DNA from: Parapedobacter deserti
GTDB taxonomy: Bacteria; Bacteroidota; Bacteroidia; Sphingobacteriales; Sphingobacteriaceae
Length of the DNA stretch: 7,470 nucleotides
Assembly (NCBI RefSeq): GCF_042646065.1
Contig: NZ_JBHRTA010000028.1
Location: 1-7,470, forward strand
Direction: 5' to 3'
Positions 1 to 5,913 of this stretch are shown in pieces. The number at the start of each line of letters is the position of its first letter. Within the stretch, counting starts at the first letter, position 1. The notes beneath the pieces were generated by a model that saw only the letters and a list, made by a program, of their open reading frames with translations, made no database searches and had not been told where the DNA came from. The position numbers and the translations under genes are program-made.

Positions 1-2
1 TG

Positions 3-92
3 GAGTATTACAACAACGAACGCAGACATACTTCCATCGGCAAGGAAACGCCCAACAGCAAATTCAATGATAACTCAAAAAAAGTGTCTTAA
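3..92 (+). CDS. IS3-family transposase OrfB, C-terminal tail (partial)
   Basis: Frame 3 reads EYYNNERRHTSIGKETP, then about a dozen residues to a TAA at 90-92. The pattern YYN-x-x-R-x-H-(S/T)-S-(I/L)-G, followed by TP, is the conserved end of the rve-type integrase core domain in IS3-family OrfB transposases, just after the catalytic glutamate of the DDE triad (established knowledge). Only 29 codons are inside the window, so the catalytic residues and the OrfA/OrfB frameshift cannot be assessed. The protein would bind the element's ends and carry out cut-and-copy transposition through a circular intermediate. The subgroup cannot be assigned from this tail. Confidence 0.85.
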   Translation, partial: EYYNNERRHTSIGKETPNSKFNDNSKKVS

Positions 93-109
93 ATAAATTT
101 AACTTGGGA

Positions 110-143
110 CGAAAGTTGTCTAACAACTGGGGAGTATCGCACA
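110..143. repeat. Right terminal inverted repeat of the IS3-family element
   Basis: This is the terminal repeat of the element, between the transposase stop and the interrupted gene. It contains a short internal dyad (GTTGT at 115-119 and ACAAC at 123-127). A stop codon at 121-123 is in the frame of the downstream gene, so that gene's frame opens only within or after this repeat. The outer boundary is estimated from the usual terminal CA. Confidence 0.55.
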
Positions 144-888
144 ATATCTTCAAAGCCGGAATATCGAAAACAGCGAAATTTTGTTTGGTTTAGCGTTTAG
201 AGATGGGAATACCTTTAATTGTTGGCGCGGATACCAAGCCATCTATGAATTTCAAGGCGATAGCCTTTTTCTTGTAGACATGATCGGTTGCGGAGAACTT
301 CGAATCGCAAAAGAAGTCAGGAAAGCGTCGCTGAATAAAATGAGAGCTGTTTTCGGGGAGAAATTGATTGAAGGGAAGGTTTTTATTGATTGGTACAGCG
401 GACTCCTCAACATTCCGCTGACGGACGAAGTCATAAGGTGGGATGGTGTATTTTACAAAATTTTTGAAAAGGAACGGATCTTGACGGTCGATCGTGGTCG
501 CCTATTTAAAAATGAAGTAGTAGATAATTACGTTGATGACCCGAAGGGAATCGATCGAAAAGATAAATATAAAGTTTCCGATATTTTTTTCCGTAAACTT
601 AAAAGGGAGAAATGGAAAAATCCAGATGCGTTTGACTGTTCTGAAGGATATTTAGTAACAATTGATGTCGACGGAAGGGTATCAAAAGTACGAATGAATT
701 TATCGGATGAAGAAATTAGTGAGTTTTATGAAGCCGAAGAATATAACTTCTGCATAGGCAAAATTTACAATGCACTGAGCTCTTTGAAATTTAACATCTT
801 AAAGGATAAAGGAATACCGGTAGCCGAAGATATATTTATTGAGATATGGGTTGAGGATAATGGAAAAATTGAAAATTGGACCGATTAA
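144..888 (+). pseudogene. Hypothetical protein, 5' end cut off by the IS3-family insertion
   Basis: The recognisable product is about 235 residues if read from the TTG at 181. The frame is open further upstream with protein-like content (QYLQSRNIENSEI) right up to the IS terminal repeat, where it meets a stop at 121-123. The natural start was therefore probably removed by the insertion, and TTG 181 is a fallback rather than the true start. The protein is soluble, with no signal peptide or TM segment, and rich in charged residues. Features visible are FRDGNTFNCWRGYQAIYE near the N-terminus, then MIGCGEL, FIDWYSG, RWDGVFYKIFEKE and DDPKGIDRKDK. I do not recognise a named domain. Similar orphan proteins are common in Bacteroidota accessory regions with toxin/immunity genes, but a role here is inference. 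Whether any product is still made depends on promoter activity from the IS end. Confidence 0.7.
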
Positions 889-1122
889 TAAACGGGGAAT
901 TACTTCTGCAAAAGATGCCTTTGCCAATGCTGATTTTCCCAGACCGTACCGCCATTTTCAATTGTTTGGACAGGACCAGATCATCAACGGACCCGGCGAC
1001 GCGGAGCCGTCGGTGGAGCGGGTGACTTGAATATTTTGGATATTGGGTTTTAACTTCTTACTTTAGCTTTACCAATGTGATCTAGACCTGTAGTAAGCGA
1101 AAGTTGGTTTTAATGATACATT
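889..1122. other. Intergenic stretch without a convincing gene
   Basis: A 56-codon ORF (860-1030) starts inside the previous gene and runs through this region, but it has no recognisable content. A GC-rich patch at about 985-1025 stands out from its AT-rich surroundings and may be a fragment of other origin. The 3' part holds a promoter-like element for the following gene. I found no RNA gene or terminator hairpin here. Confidence 0.4.
1043..1071 (+). promoter_or_regulatory. Candidate Bacteroidota-type promoter for the membrane-protein gene
   Basis: TTG (1043-1045) is followed 18 bases later by TAGCTTTA (1064-1071), a 7 of 8 match to the Bacteroidota -7 element TAnnTTTG. Transcription would begin near 1078, giving a leader of about 45 bases before the ATG at 1123. 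Such elements also occur by chance in AT-rich DNA. Confidence 0.35.
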
Positions 1123-1659
1123 ATGAAAAGTTTGGTCAATACAAACCCACTTGTCGTTTTCTTCCTGGTGATCATCGGTGCCCGGCTCATCAACTTTACC
1201 AGCGTGGATAGCCCAACAGTGACCACCATAATCCGAATTATTGGCGCGGCTATGTGTGCCGCCTATCCCCTGTCGCTCCAGCAGGTGATACAGGACTATG
1301 TACCTAAGAAAGTAACCGTGAACGAAAATTTTTACCTCATTAACGGGTTTGTGTGGTTTGCTGCGGTAGCCATCATATCGACACTTAATGTTGACGGAGA
1401 GATAAGCCTAACTGGCTGGAAAGTCCTGCCTGCCTTGTACGTAGCATTTGCGTATGTTTATTTTGTGACATACCCTGCTAAGCTTTTATTAAGCGCACGG
1501 TGGCGACGGGAGGTGCGGCTCGGAGAGTACATCGGCGATGCCCTGCTTATGCTAATCCTGCCCATCGGGATCTGGTTTAACCAGCCCAAGGTAAAGCGTG
1601 TAGTGCATCGGGAATTGGACGAAGAGGGCGAGATTGTAACACCTAATGAAATAACATGA
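1123..1659 (+). CDS. Hypothetical integral membrane protein (five predicted TM segments)
   Basis: The product has 178 residues and is strongly hydrophobic. TM segments by eye are at about 8-25, 33-51, 71-88, 100-123 and 138-152. A basic patch (SARWRREVR, 124-132) separates the last two, and a charged C-terminal tail (VKRVVHRELDEEGE) is probably cytoplasmic by the positive-inside rule. No signal peptide cleavage site, catalytic motif or named family is recognisable. The ATG has no obvious Shine-Dalgarno, normal for Bacteroidota; no other in-frame start fits better because the first TM follows immediately. It heads a run of small envelope genes on the same strand. Its stop overlaps an ATG (ATGA at 1656-1659) that opens a very short aborted ORF. 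Its role is unknown; an accessory or immunity function in the inner membrane is possible but not shown. Confidence 0.7.
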   Translation: MKSLVNTNPLVVFFLVIIGARLINFTSVDSPTVTTIIRIIGAAMCAAYPLSLQQVIQDYVPKKVTVNENFYLINGFVWFAAVAIISTLNVDGEISLTGWKVLPALYVAFAYVYFVTYPAKLLLSARWRREVRLGEYIGDALLMLILPIGIWFNQPKVKRVVHRELDEEGEIVTPNEIT

Positions 1660-1723
1660 GGATTACACTATTACTTCCAGCCATAGGGATCGTTTGACAG
1701 CAGCATGCTAAAGCGCACAACTG
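1656..1723 (+). pseudogene. Possible remnant of a secreted-protein start (signal-peptide-like)
   Basis: An ATG overlapping the previous stop as ATGA opens MRITLLLPAIGIV, then a TGA at 1695-1697. The same frame continues QQHAKAHN before a second stop. Read through, this resembles a short signal peptide ending in an AKA-type cleavage site, as if a secreted-protein gene translationally coupled to the upstream gene had been truncated. It is only 22 codons long and may be chance. Confidence 0.2.
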
Positions 1724-1783
1724 ACTTAGGATAAGCATTTATATAGTATAAATAGGACTATTGCAACGGAATATTTAAAAGCA
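1660..1783. other. Intergenic leader region before the lipoprotein gene
   Basis: This stretch is AT-rich (TTATATAGTATAAATAGG near 1738-1755). I see no clear TAnnTTTG promoter or hairpin terminator, so the lipoprotein may be co-transcribed with the gene ending at 1659. Confidence 0.3.
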
Positions 1784-2498
1784 ATGCTAAGAAAAAATAT
1801 CACGTTGATTACATGGATACTGGCTTCCTTATCGCAACTGGGAGGTTGCCAAAATGGCTCGAAGCTTGAAAAGCAGGGAACAAAAATCATACAGATAGGC
1901 CCTTACGCCTTTGATTTCCCCTTAAACTTCGAAAAACGCGACTTTCAGGGTGGTTTCGATTCATATGTGGGTGTAATCGAATCGGAACATGAAACGGTGC
2001 ATTTCGACTATGGCTTTTATGCCAATCCGTTGACGGCAAACCGCAGCCGAGTTTCTAGCAGAGGGCTGGTGGAGATTTGAACCTGCGAGGAAGTTTATGC
2101 TGCCCAACATCACCTATGATAAAAACAACACGCCTAAGGTGGAAATCTTGAGTATTAGGAAGGCGGTAGCGACAGACAGCACACTGGCAAAGGGATGCGA
2201 TTTTGTAGCGTCGTGCCAACATAAGGATTCGGTGTTCGATTATCCGGTTTTTCTGCCCCAGGAAATTAAGCAGACCGCCATTGAAATAGATACCACTGAC
2301 AATTTCGTCAGAAAAATTGTGTATTCAAAGGTGGATACCGTTTTCTTCGCGGGCATCAATGCCAAGGTGTTAAACGAGCCTCAAATAAACAATCCGAATA
2401 TGGAAGTAAGTGTAACGCTTTACGCAGAAAACCTGACTAGTAACCTACAGGATGGTCTTGTTGATGTGTTCAGAACTATACGGCTTATTGAGAGATGA
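1784..2498 (+). pseudogene. Hypothetical lipoprotein, split by a +1 frame lesion
   Basis: Two consecutive frames form one protein. The first half (1784-2080) starts with a lipoprotein signal peptide: basic MLRK, a hydrophobic core (about residues 6-17) and lipobox LGGC with Cys22. Its frame runs properly to FDYGFYANPLT (to about 2035), then turns into unlikely sequence and stops at 2080. The second frame, open from 2034, takes up at once with TAAEFLAEGWWRFEPARKFM and continues to 2498. Joining them at about 2036-2037 by removing one base gives an uninterrupted lipoprotein of about 238 residues. The ATG at 2097 is therefore an internal methionine, not a separate gene start. The mature protein would be anchored on the periplasmic or outer-membrane side. 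The family is not recognised. The lesion is either real decay or a one-base sequence error; as given, only a truncated lipoprotein would be made. Confidence 0.75.
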
Positions 2499-2557
2499 AT
2501 CTGCTAAAAAATGCTCAGCGCCCAATTTGGATCTCTTATTCATTTTTAAATTGAAAA

Positions 2558-3061
2558 ATGGGTAGCCAAAGAGTCATTCAAAATCAAGCGATTCGGCTTA
2601 GATGGTTAGGTAATTATCTATTATTGGGTGGAGTAGCAGGCCTGGGGATCGCCATGTGGTCTTTTGCACATATTATACAACCGACCGGTGTGGTTTTACT
2701 GTTGTATGCCCTAATTTTCGGATTTTGTGTCCACACCATCTTCTGCGCACGGTTACTGCTCAAGGGATTGCTTGAAAATGGCTTATGGAACACTAAACTT
2801 AATCTGATCCTCCAAACACTCCAATTTTCAGTAATGGGATACACTTGGGAGGTTTGCGCGGGACTCGGAGTGATACTGGGATATGATTTCAACACCTACA
2901 AGCCTACATTCGCTACCATCATCCCGAATTTTTCAATAGTGTTAAATGGTGGAAACGATGATTTAACGATAGGAATTAACGTCATTGCCCTTTTAGCATT
3001 CATTTATGTAGACCGATTTGAACGGCAATTGGAACGGGAACTGAGCGTTTTTGAAAATTGA
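2558..3061 (+). CDS. Hypothetical integral membrane protein (about four TM segments)
   Basis: The product has 167 residues. Hydrophobic segments are at about 18-40, 43-68, 85-109 and 137-151, the third being weakest. The N-terminus is short and basic (IRLRWLGN), and the C-terminus is a charged, probably helical tail (YVDRFERQLERELSVFEN). A polar loop with NGGNDDLT sits before the last TM. No family motif is recognisable. The ATG at 2558 follows an AT-rich stretch with no Shine-Dalgarno. The next gene starts 32 bases after its stop and a third overlaps that one, so 2558-3833 looks like a three-gene transcription unit of small membrane proteins. The function is unknown, and the gene appears intact. 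Confidence 0.7.
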   Translation: MGSQRVIQNQAIRLRWLGNYLLLGGVAGLGIAMWSFAHIIQPTGVVLLLYALIFGFCVHTIFCARLLLKGLLENGLWNTKLNLILQTLQFSVMGYTWEVCAGLGVILGYDFNTYKPTFATIIPNFSIVLNGGNDDLTIGINVIALLAFIYVDRFERQLERELSVFEN

Positions 3062-3093
3062 ATCGAATTTAAAAATAGCAAACGCAGAGTAGG

Positions 3094-3490
3094 ATGAAAC
3101 AATCGCATTTTACTGATAAAACGGTGTACTGGGCAGTTATCTCAATAATCGGCGGACTGCTCCTTTGGAATCTTTACGCAACCGTAACTACCGGACGATT
3201 GGTAGGTTTACTACCGATAACGATTCAGTCGATTTTATTAGGGCTTATTTTCACGAAACATCAATACGCCAGAATGGCGATAAAAATCTGGGCAATTGTA
3301 TTTCTTGTTATAGCGTCTGGATTGCAGTTTTTCGGTAGATTTCTGGAAGATGCTGTAAAACGGCTTTCCGGATGTTGACTGGCAACACTATTTGATAAAA
3401 TTGGTAACCGGTCTGATCGGTATTGTTTTAGTTATTTATGTCAATAGGACGGTCCAGGTGATGGAGTGTCGTCGTAACGAAATTGAGTAA
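3094..3490 (+). pseudogene. Small membrane protein, split by a +1 frame lesion in an A run
   Basis: The first frame reads three TM segments (about residues 11-29, 35-53, 62-80), then FLEDAVK, and aborts at 3378 after the unlikely tail RLSGC. The +1 frame, open from 3359, continues coherently: NGFPDVDWQHYLIKL, a fourth TM segment (about LVTGLIGIVLVIYVN) and a charged tail ending RRNEIE with TAA at 3488-3490. Dropping one A from GTAAAACGG (3355-3363) gives GTA AAC GGC, that is V-N-G-F-P, and one protein of about 131 residues with four TM segments. This is a strong case for a homopolymer indel, either sequencing or real. An AGAGTAGG-like sequence lies just before the ATG. The family is not recognised. 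The restored stop overlaps the next gene's start. Confidence 0.75.
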
Positions 3491-3833
3491 AAAGTTAGCA
3501 ATCAATGAAAACGCATTAAAGAACGATATCATTAGAAAGCGAGTGGACGCTAGCTTCGAACTGATTCCAACGAAAGAGGAATTGCTTTGGATCGCCTTGA
3601 TATTTGTTGGATTGGCATTTATTTCGTTCTTCATACAGCGGGCAAGACTTCGCTTTAAGGTATTCGATATTGAATGCAATGATGAACAATTCGAAAATGC
3701 ACTGAAAATGACACGTGAAGAGCTAAAGTGGAGCATCCTAACGAAACAAAAATCATATGTAAGGGCCGCCAGACGTTGGGACTGGTCTTTAAGCTGGGGT
3801 GAATCGATAACAATCAAACGGAAAGGTCGATGA
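3483..3833 (+). CDS. Hypothetical single-TM protein, TTG start, possibly shortened C-terminus
   Basis: The product has 116 residues. Residues 1-30 are charged, 33-51 form one clear TM helix (LLWIALIFVGLAFISFF), and 52-116 form a cytoplasmic-type domain rich in Lys, Arg, Glu and Trp (FDIECNDEQFENALKM, then ARRWDWSLSWGESITI). No ATG precedes the conserved-looking part. The frame is closed upstream by a stop at 3459-3461, and the only reasonable start is TTG 3483. That TTG overlaps the restored stop of the preceding gene as TTGAGTAA, suggesting translational coupling. The protein ends abruptly after a beta-strand-like ESITIKRKGR; with two neighbours frameshifted, the C-terminus may be truncated too, but I cannot show this. 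The function is unknown. The gene converges on the minus-strand regulator with 38 bases between stops and no clear terminator hairpin. Confidence 0.6.
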   Translation: MSKKLAINENALKNDIIRKRVDASFELIPTKEELLWIALIFVGLAFISFFIQRARLRFKVFDIECNDEQFENALKMTREELKWSILTKQKSYVRAARRWDWSLSWGESITIKRKGR

Positions 3834-3871
3834 TTGCATGCACTTCCTCGGATGTGTCAGAACATGTCAAA

Positions 3872-5245
3872 CTATGAAATCTCCCAATGGCCGCCTTTTG
3901 ATCCCACCCTGCTAATTCGGTTGGTTTCTCGCAGTATTTTTAGATGATACTCTACCCCTCGAACCGACAACCCCGTTTCATCAGCCAACTGCTCCCGCGT
4001 GATTTGTGGATTTGATTTTATGGAATCAAAAATTTCAGCAGTTTTCCCCACAGTTTTCCCCACAGTTTTCCCCACAGTTTTCCCCACAGTTTTCCCCACA
4101 GTTTTCCTTGATGTTTTATCGATGTCGGTTGTCGTCTCAGCATACACGATAACACGGAATCCATGTTGGAAATTCTCGAATTTAGGCGCTTTCAGCCCAT
4201 ACTGTTCAAATGCTTCATGGATACGACGGATTCCAGAACCATACTTCTCAATAAGTTGGGCCTCCTTAAAGGTAGCAGCAACTTTCCGGTTACGGGCGTA
4301 GGAAGAATAGTCATCGGCAAGCAGTTGCTCGATGGTAATCGTATCCGGTAGGTGGCCGGGATTGAAAAATTCGATATATTCGTCAAAAATTTTCACCGAT
4401 GAATCGCCGCTATTCATATAATCACGGTGGACAACCATATTGGTGACGATTTCACGCAATGCCTGCATCGGATATTGCCAGCGCTCCTCCCGCTGCGGAT
4501 CGCCGGTAATGATGTATTCCTTGTTGATGTGTTTACGGATGAACCCCAACACCTCTTCCACTTCGGTAAACAGATCACTACGGACGGTCAATCCATCCTT
4601 GATGCTGGTAGGCGTAGAGAAACGGCCTAATTCAATGGCCGCCTGAAAGACATCGTTCTTTGCAAACAGTAAAAATCCGGCATTGGTCACCTGTGTATCC
4701 CTGATCAACTCAAACTTGGTCAATACCGTCAATGGATCGTCGGTGAGCGGCATTTCCTTACCTTGATTGCTCTTTTCGATAAACTTTACGACCTTATCCA
4801 GCGATAGGTCATCAAGTGTCCGATCCGGATTGATGTAGCTGTCCCAACTGGTATTGAAAGACCGCAGGTGCAGGTCGGCGATTTCTGTCAACGACAGTTG
4901 GTGGTTGGCATTGTTTACCCGTTTGTAATACCGGCCTTTGAATGCCACGGGTTTGACCGGAAATTCCTTTACCGATAGAACGCCGACTTTGGTTCCGGCT
5001 AAGTCCATTTCATCGGCATCGGGGATAATACTGGGTTGGGTTTTGTTCTTGATATCATTTACCCACTTCTGCAAAGACTCGCTACCCAACGTAAAACCCT
5101 TTACCGGCTTGCCGCCATCATCAACACCCACCAGTACCCGGCCGCCACTGCTATTGGCAAAAGCCGTAAGCGACTCAACGACCGCATCGGTAAAGGAGCT
5201 TTTGAATTCAGTGTGTTGGTCTTCTCGTAATTTGGTTTTTGGCAT
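3872..5245 (-). CDS. AlbA_2 (Schlafen-like)/ATPase-like/winged-helix transcriptional regulator with KTVG repeats
   Basis: The product has 457 residues and appears intact. Residues about 8-125 form an AlbA_2 (PF04326-type) nucleic-acid-binding domain: HTEFKSSF, then FANSSGGRVLVGVDDGG, and YYKRVNNANHQLS. Residues about 255-345 match the HATPase_c_4-like region of the RecG-like/AAA-4 regulator family: ALREIVTNMVVHRDY, IFDEYIEFFNPGHLP, and AQLIEKYGSGIRRI. A tetrapeptide linker, KTVG five times (381-400) then KT, leads to a winged helix-turn-helix (ITREQLADETGLSVRGVEYHLKIL, about 415-438) with a wing ending GGHWEIS. Despite frequent RecG or helicase labels, no helicase motifs are present; the family is thought to act as DNA-binding regulators. 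Targets are unknown. It starts at the ATG complementary to 5243-5245, 36 bases below a good TATCTTTG element. It is divergent from the helicase remnant, whose 5' end it or its promoter replaces. Confidence 0.9.
   Translation of the reverse strand: MPKTKLREDQHTEFKSSFTDAVVESLTAFANSSGGRVLVGVDDGGKPVKGFTLGSESLQKWVNDIKNKTQPSIIPDADEMDLAGTKVGVLSVKEFPVKPVAFKGRYYKRVNNANHQLSLTEIADLHLRSFNTSWDSYINPDRTLDDLSLDKVVKFIEKSNQGKEMPLTDDPLTVLTKFELIRDTQVTNAGFLLFAKNDVFQAAIELGRFSTPTSIKDGLTVRSDLFTEVEEVLGFIRKHINKEYIITGDPQREERWQYPMQALREIVTNMVVHRDYMNSGDSSVKIFDEYIEFFNPGHLPDTITIEQLLADDYSSYARNRKVAATFKEAQLIEKYGSGIRRIHEAFEQYGLKAPKFENFQHGFRVIVYAETTTDIDKTSRKTVGKTVGKTVGKTVGKTVGKTAEIFDSIKSNPQITREQLADETGLSVRGVEYHLKILRETNRISRVGSKGGHWEIS
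4039..4107. repeat. 12-bp tandem repeat coding for KTVG (five full units plus a partial)
   Basis: The unit CAGTTTTCCCCA on the plus strand is repeated exactly at 4039, 4051, 4063, 4075 and 4087, followed by nine bases of a sixth copy (4099-4107). On the coding minus strand each unit reads lysine-threonine-valine-glycine, in the linker between the ATPase-like domain and the winged helix. A 12-bp unit changes linker length without changing frame. Perfect identity between units points to recent expansion by slippage. Similar tetrapeptide linkers are known in this protein family. Confidence 0.95.
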
Positions 5246-5280
5246 ATCCGTCTGGTCTATAGCGTCGTCCGTGGGACGGC

Positions 5281-5310
5281 CAAAGATAGCTATTATGAAT
5301 TAAAATCGCG
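5281..5310 (-). promoter_or_regulatory. Candidate promoter of the AlbA_2 regulator
   Basis: On the minus strand TATCTTTG (complement of 5281-5288) matches the Bacteroidota -7 consensus TAnnTTTG fully. It lies 35 bases upstream of the ATG, so transcription would start near 5275. The -33 element is weak (a T-rich ATTTTA in place of TTTG). The same bases lie over the missing 5' region of the plus-strand helicase remnant. Confidence 0.45.
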
Positions 5311-5331
5311 ATAAGCTTCTGCTGGTTTGGT

Positions 5332-5688
5332 TTAACCATTCTTGGAAAAGTTCAATACCTCATCGAACAGAAAAATAGCAATGCCGATGACATCTTGCTA
5401 TTGTCATTTACCAAAAAAACGGCTGAAGAACTAAACGAAAGGTTAACAAAAATTGGAGTTGCCACCAAAGCAACAACCTTTCACAAACTGGGCTATGATA
5501 CCATAAAAAAACACCGTGCGGACATGCCGGCTGTCACCAATGAAAACACCTTGAGCGGCGTGATCAAAGTTTCTTGTCCTGACTTTTATCTGAAGAAGTA
5601 TGATATCTATCTGGAGCATTTTGGGGTGGATGAGGCTTATGATTGGACAGGGGGCTTCATTGAATTACCTAATCCCTTTGGCTATTGA
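5332..5688 (+). pseudogene. UvrD/Rep-type DNA helicase, N-terminal fragment with internal deletion
   Basis: The frame reads LTILGKVQYLIEQ, then DDILLLSFTKKTAEELNERL, the motif Ia region of superfamily 1A helicases, and TFHKLGYDTIKKHRADMP (motif Ib region). The Walker A loop that should precede LTILGK is absent; 5310-5327, in another frame, reads DKLLLV, the usual lead into a Walker A, so a small deletion probably removed AGAGSGKT-like codons. After ENTLSGVIK (to about 5569) the sequence jumps to PDFYLKKYDIYLEHFGVDE (5578-5634). In this helicase family that nuclease-like PDFYL/EHFG segment lies well downstream, so on the order of a hundred residues are missing. From about 5635 the frame runs out of helicase sequence into an overlapping immunity-gene fragment and stops at 5688. 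Motifs II-V are not found anywhere. The C-terminal piece is at 6393-6890. No active enzyme is possible. Confidence 0.8.
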
Positions 5689-5902
5689 TTTCTTAGAAAA
5701 AGACCTGTTAACGGAAGGCGACCTCTACCCCGGCGACTTACTTAAAAGTGTACAATCAGTGGATGAGGCATTTTGGGTAAGCAATCCGAAATTGCGTAAA
5801 GAGTTGGATGGATTGATGGTAACCGAAAGCCAATTTCGGAATCGCTGCAATCTCGTATCACATTTTTGTAGTTGGCAATCATTTCGTATCTTACTAAAAT
5901 GA
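5630..5902 (+). pseudogene. CdiI-like (contact-dependent growth inhibition) immunity protein, N-terminally truncated
   Basis: In the frame one base off the helicase stub the sequence reads LMIGQGASLNYLIPLAIDFL, then EKDLLTEGDLYPGDLLKSV and EAFWVSNPKLRKEL. This is the characteristic C-terminal part of the CdiI_2-type contact-dependent growth inhibition immunity family: R-(L/I)-MIGQ, YLIPLAI-x-x-LE-x-D, EGD-(F/L)-YPGDLL, FW-x-x-(N/H)-P-x-L (recognised from memory of the family). Members are about 100 residues; here the first 30 to 40 are missing and the homology begins at the junction with the helicase fragment (about 5630). The tail after about 5835 (VTESQFRNRCNLVSHF) looks unrelated, running to a stop at 5902. 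A working member would sit in the cytoplasm and neutralise a cognate delivered toxin; no toxin gene is seen here. The upstream ATG codons (5600, 5630) are probably fortuitous. Confidence 0.7.
5865..5894 (+). promoter_or_regulatory. Candidate promoter of the antitoxin-toxin pair
   Basis: TTTG (5865-5868) is followed 18 bases later by TATCTTAC (5887-5894), which matches TAnnTT of the Bacteroidota -7 element. Transcription would start near 5901. This favours the antitoxin ATG at 5914 over the ATG at 5899 or upstream codons. Confidence 0.4.
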
Positions 5903-5913
5903 ATAGTCCAAAC

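Larger units (their letters stand above)
1..143 (+). mobile_element. 3' end of an IS3-family insertion sequence
   Basis: This is the right end of an insertion sequence whose left part lies outside the window. It holds the last codons of a DDE transposase (3-92) followed by a terminal repeat. The terminal region (about 110-143) contains GTTGTCTAACAAC and ends in a CACA stretch. Read on the other strand it begins TGTG and runs through TTGTTAGACAAC, which fits the TG...CA ends and the TTAGACAA-type inverted repeats of many IS3-family elements (established knowledge). The exact last base is inferred (141 or 143). The left end and target-site duplication cannot be seen. A neighbouring gene's reading frame starts immediately after this end, which supports the boundary. 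Confidence 0.75.

Noticed and set aside
860..1030. A 56-codon plus-strand ORF (MEKLKIGPINKRG...) overlapping the end of the first gene
   Set aside because: It starts inside another gene, has no recognisable domain, and ends in a GC-rich patch unlike its start. It was not strong enough to call as a gene.
3428..3817. A 129-residue minus-strand ORF
   Set aside because: It is the antisense shadow of the 3483-3833 gene and the restored tail of 3094-3490; its composition (Ser-, Phe- and Leu-rich) is typical of a shadow frame.
4039..4107. The 12-bp repeats as a CRISPR array, replication iterons or DnaA boxes
   Set aside because: There are no spacers, units are contiguous, and TTTTCCCCACA differs from a DnaA box by two inserted C. 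The repeats sit in frame in a protein linker, which explains them better.
3999..4301. A plus-strand ORF containing FPTV repeats
   Set aside because: It is the antisense reading of the 12-bp repeat in the minus-strand regulator, which has clear domains in its own frame.
3872..5245. Calling the minus-strand gene a RecG helicase
   Set aside because: Such labels come from similarity in the C-terminal ATPase-like region; no Walker A or helicase motifs are present, and the AlbA_2 and winged-helix domains indicate a regulator.
4938..5303. A 121-residue plus-strand ORF
   Set aside because: It lies antisense to the AlbA_2 domain of the regulator, which has recognisable motifs; no supporting features.
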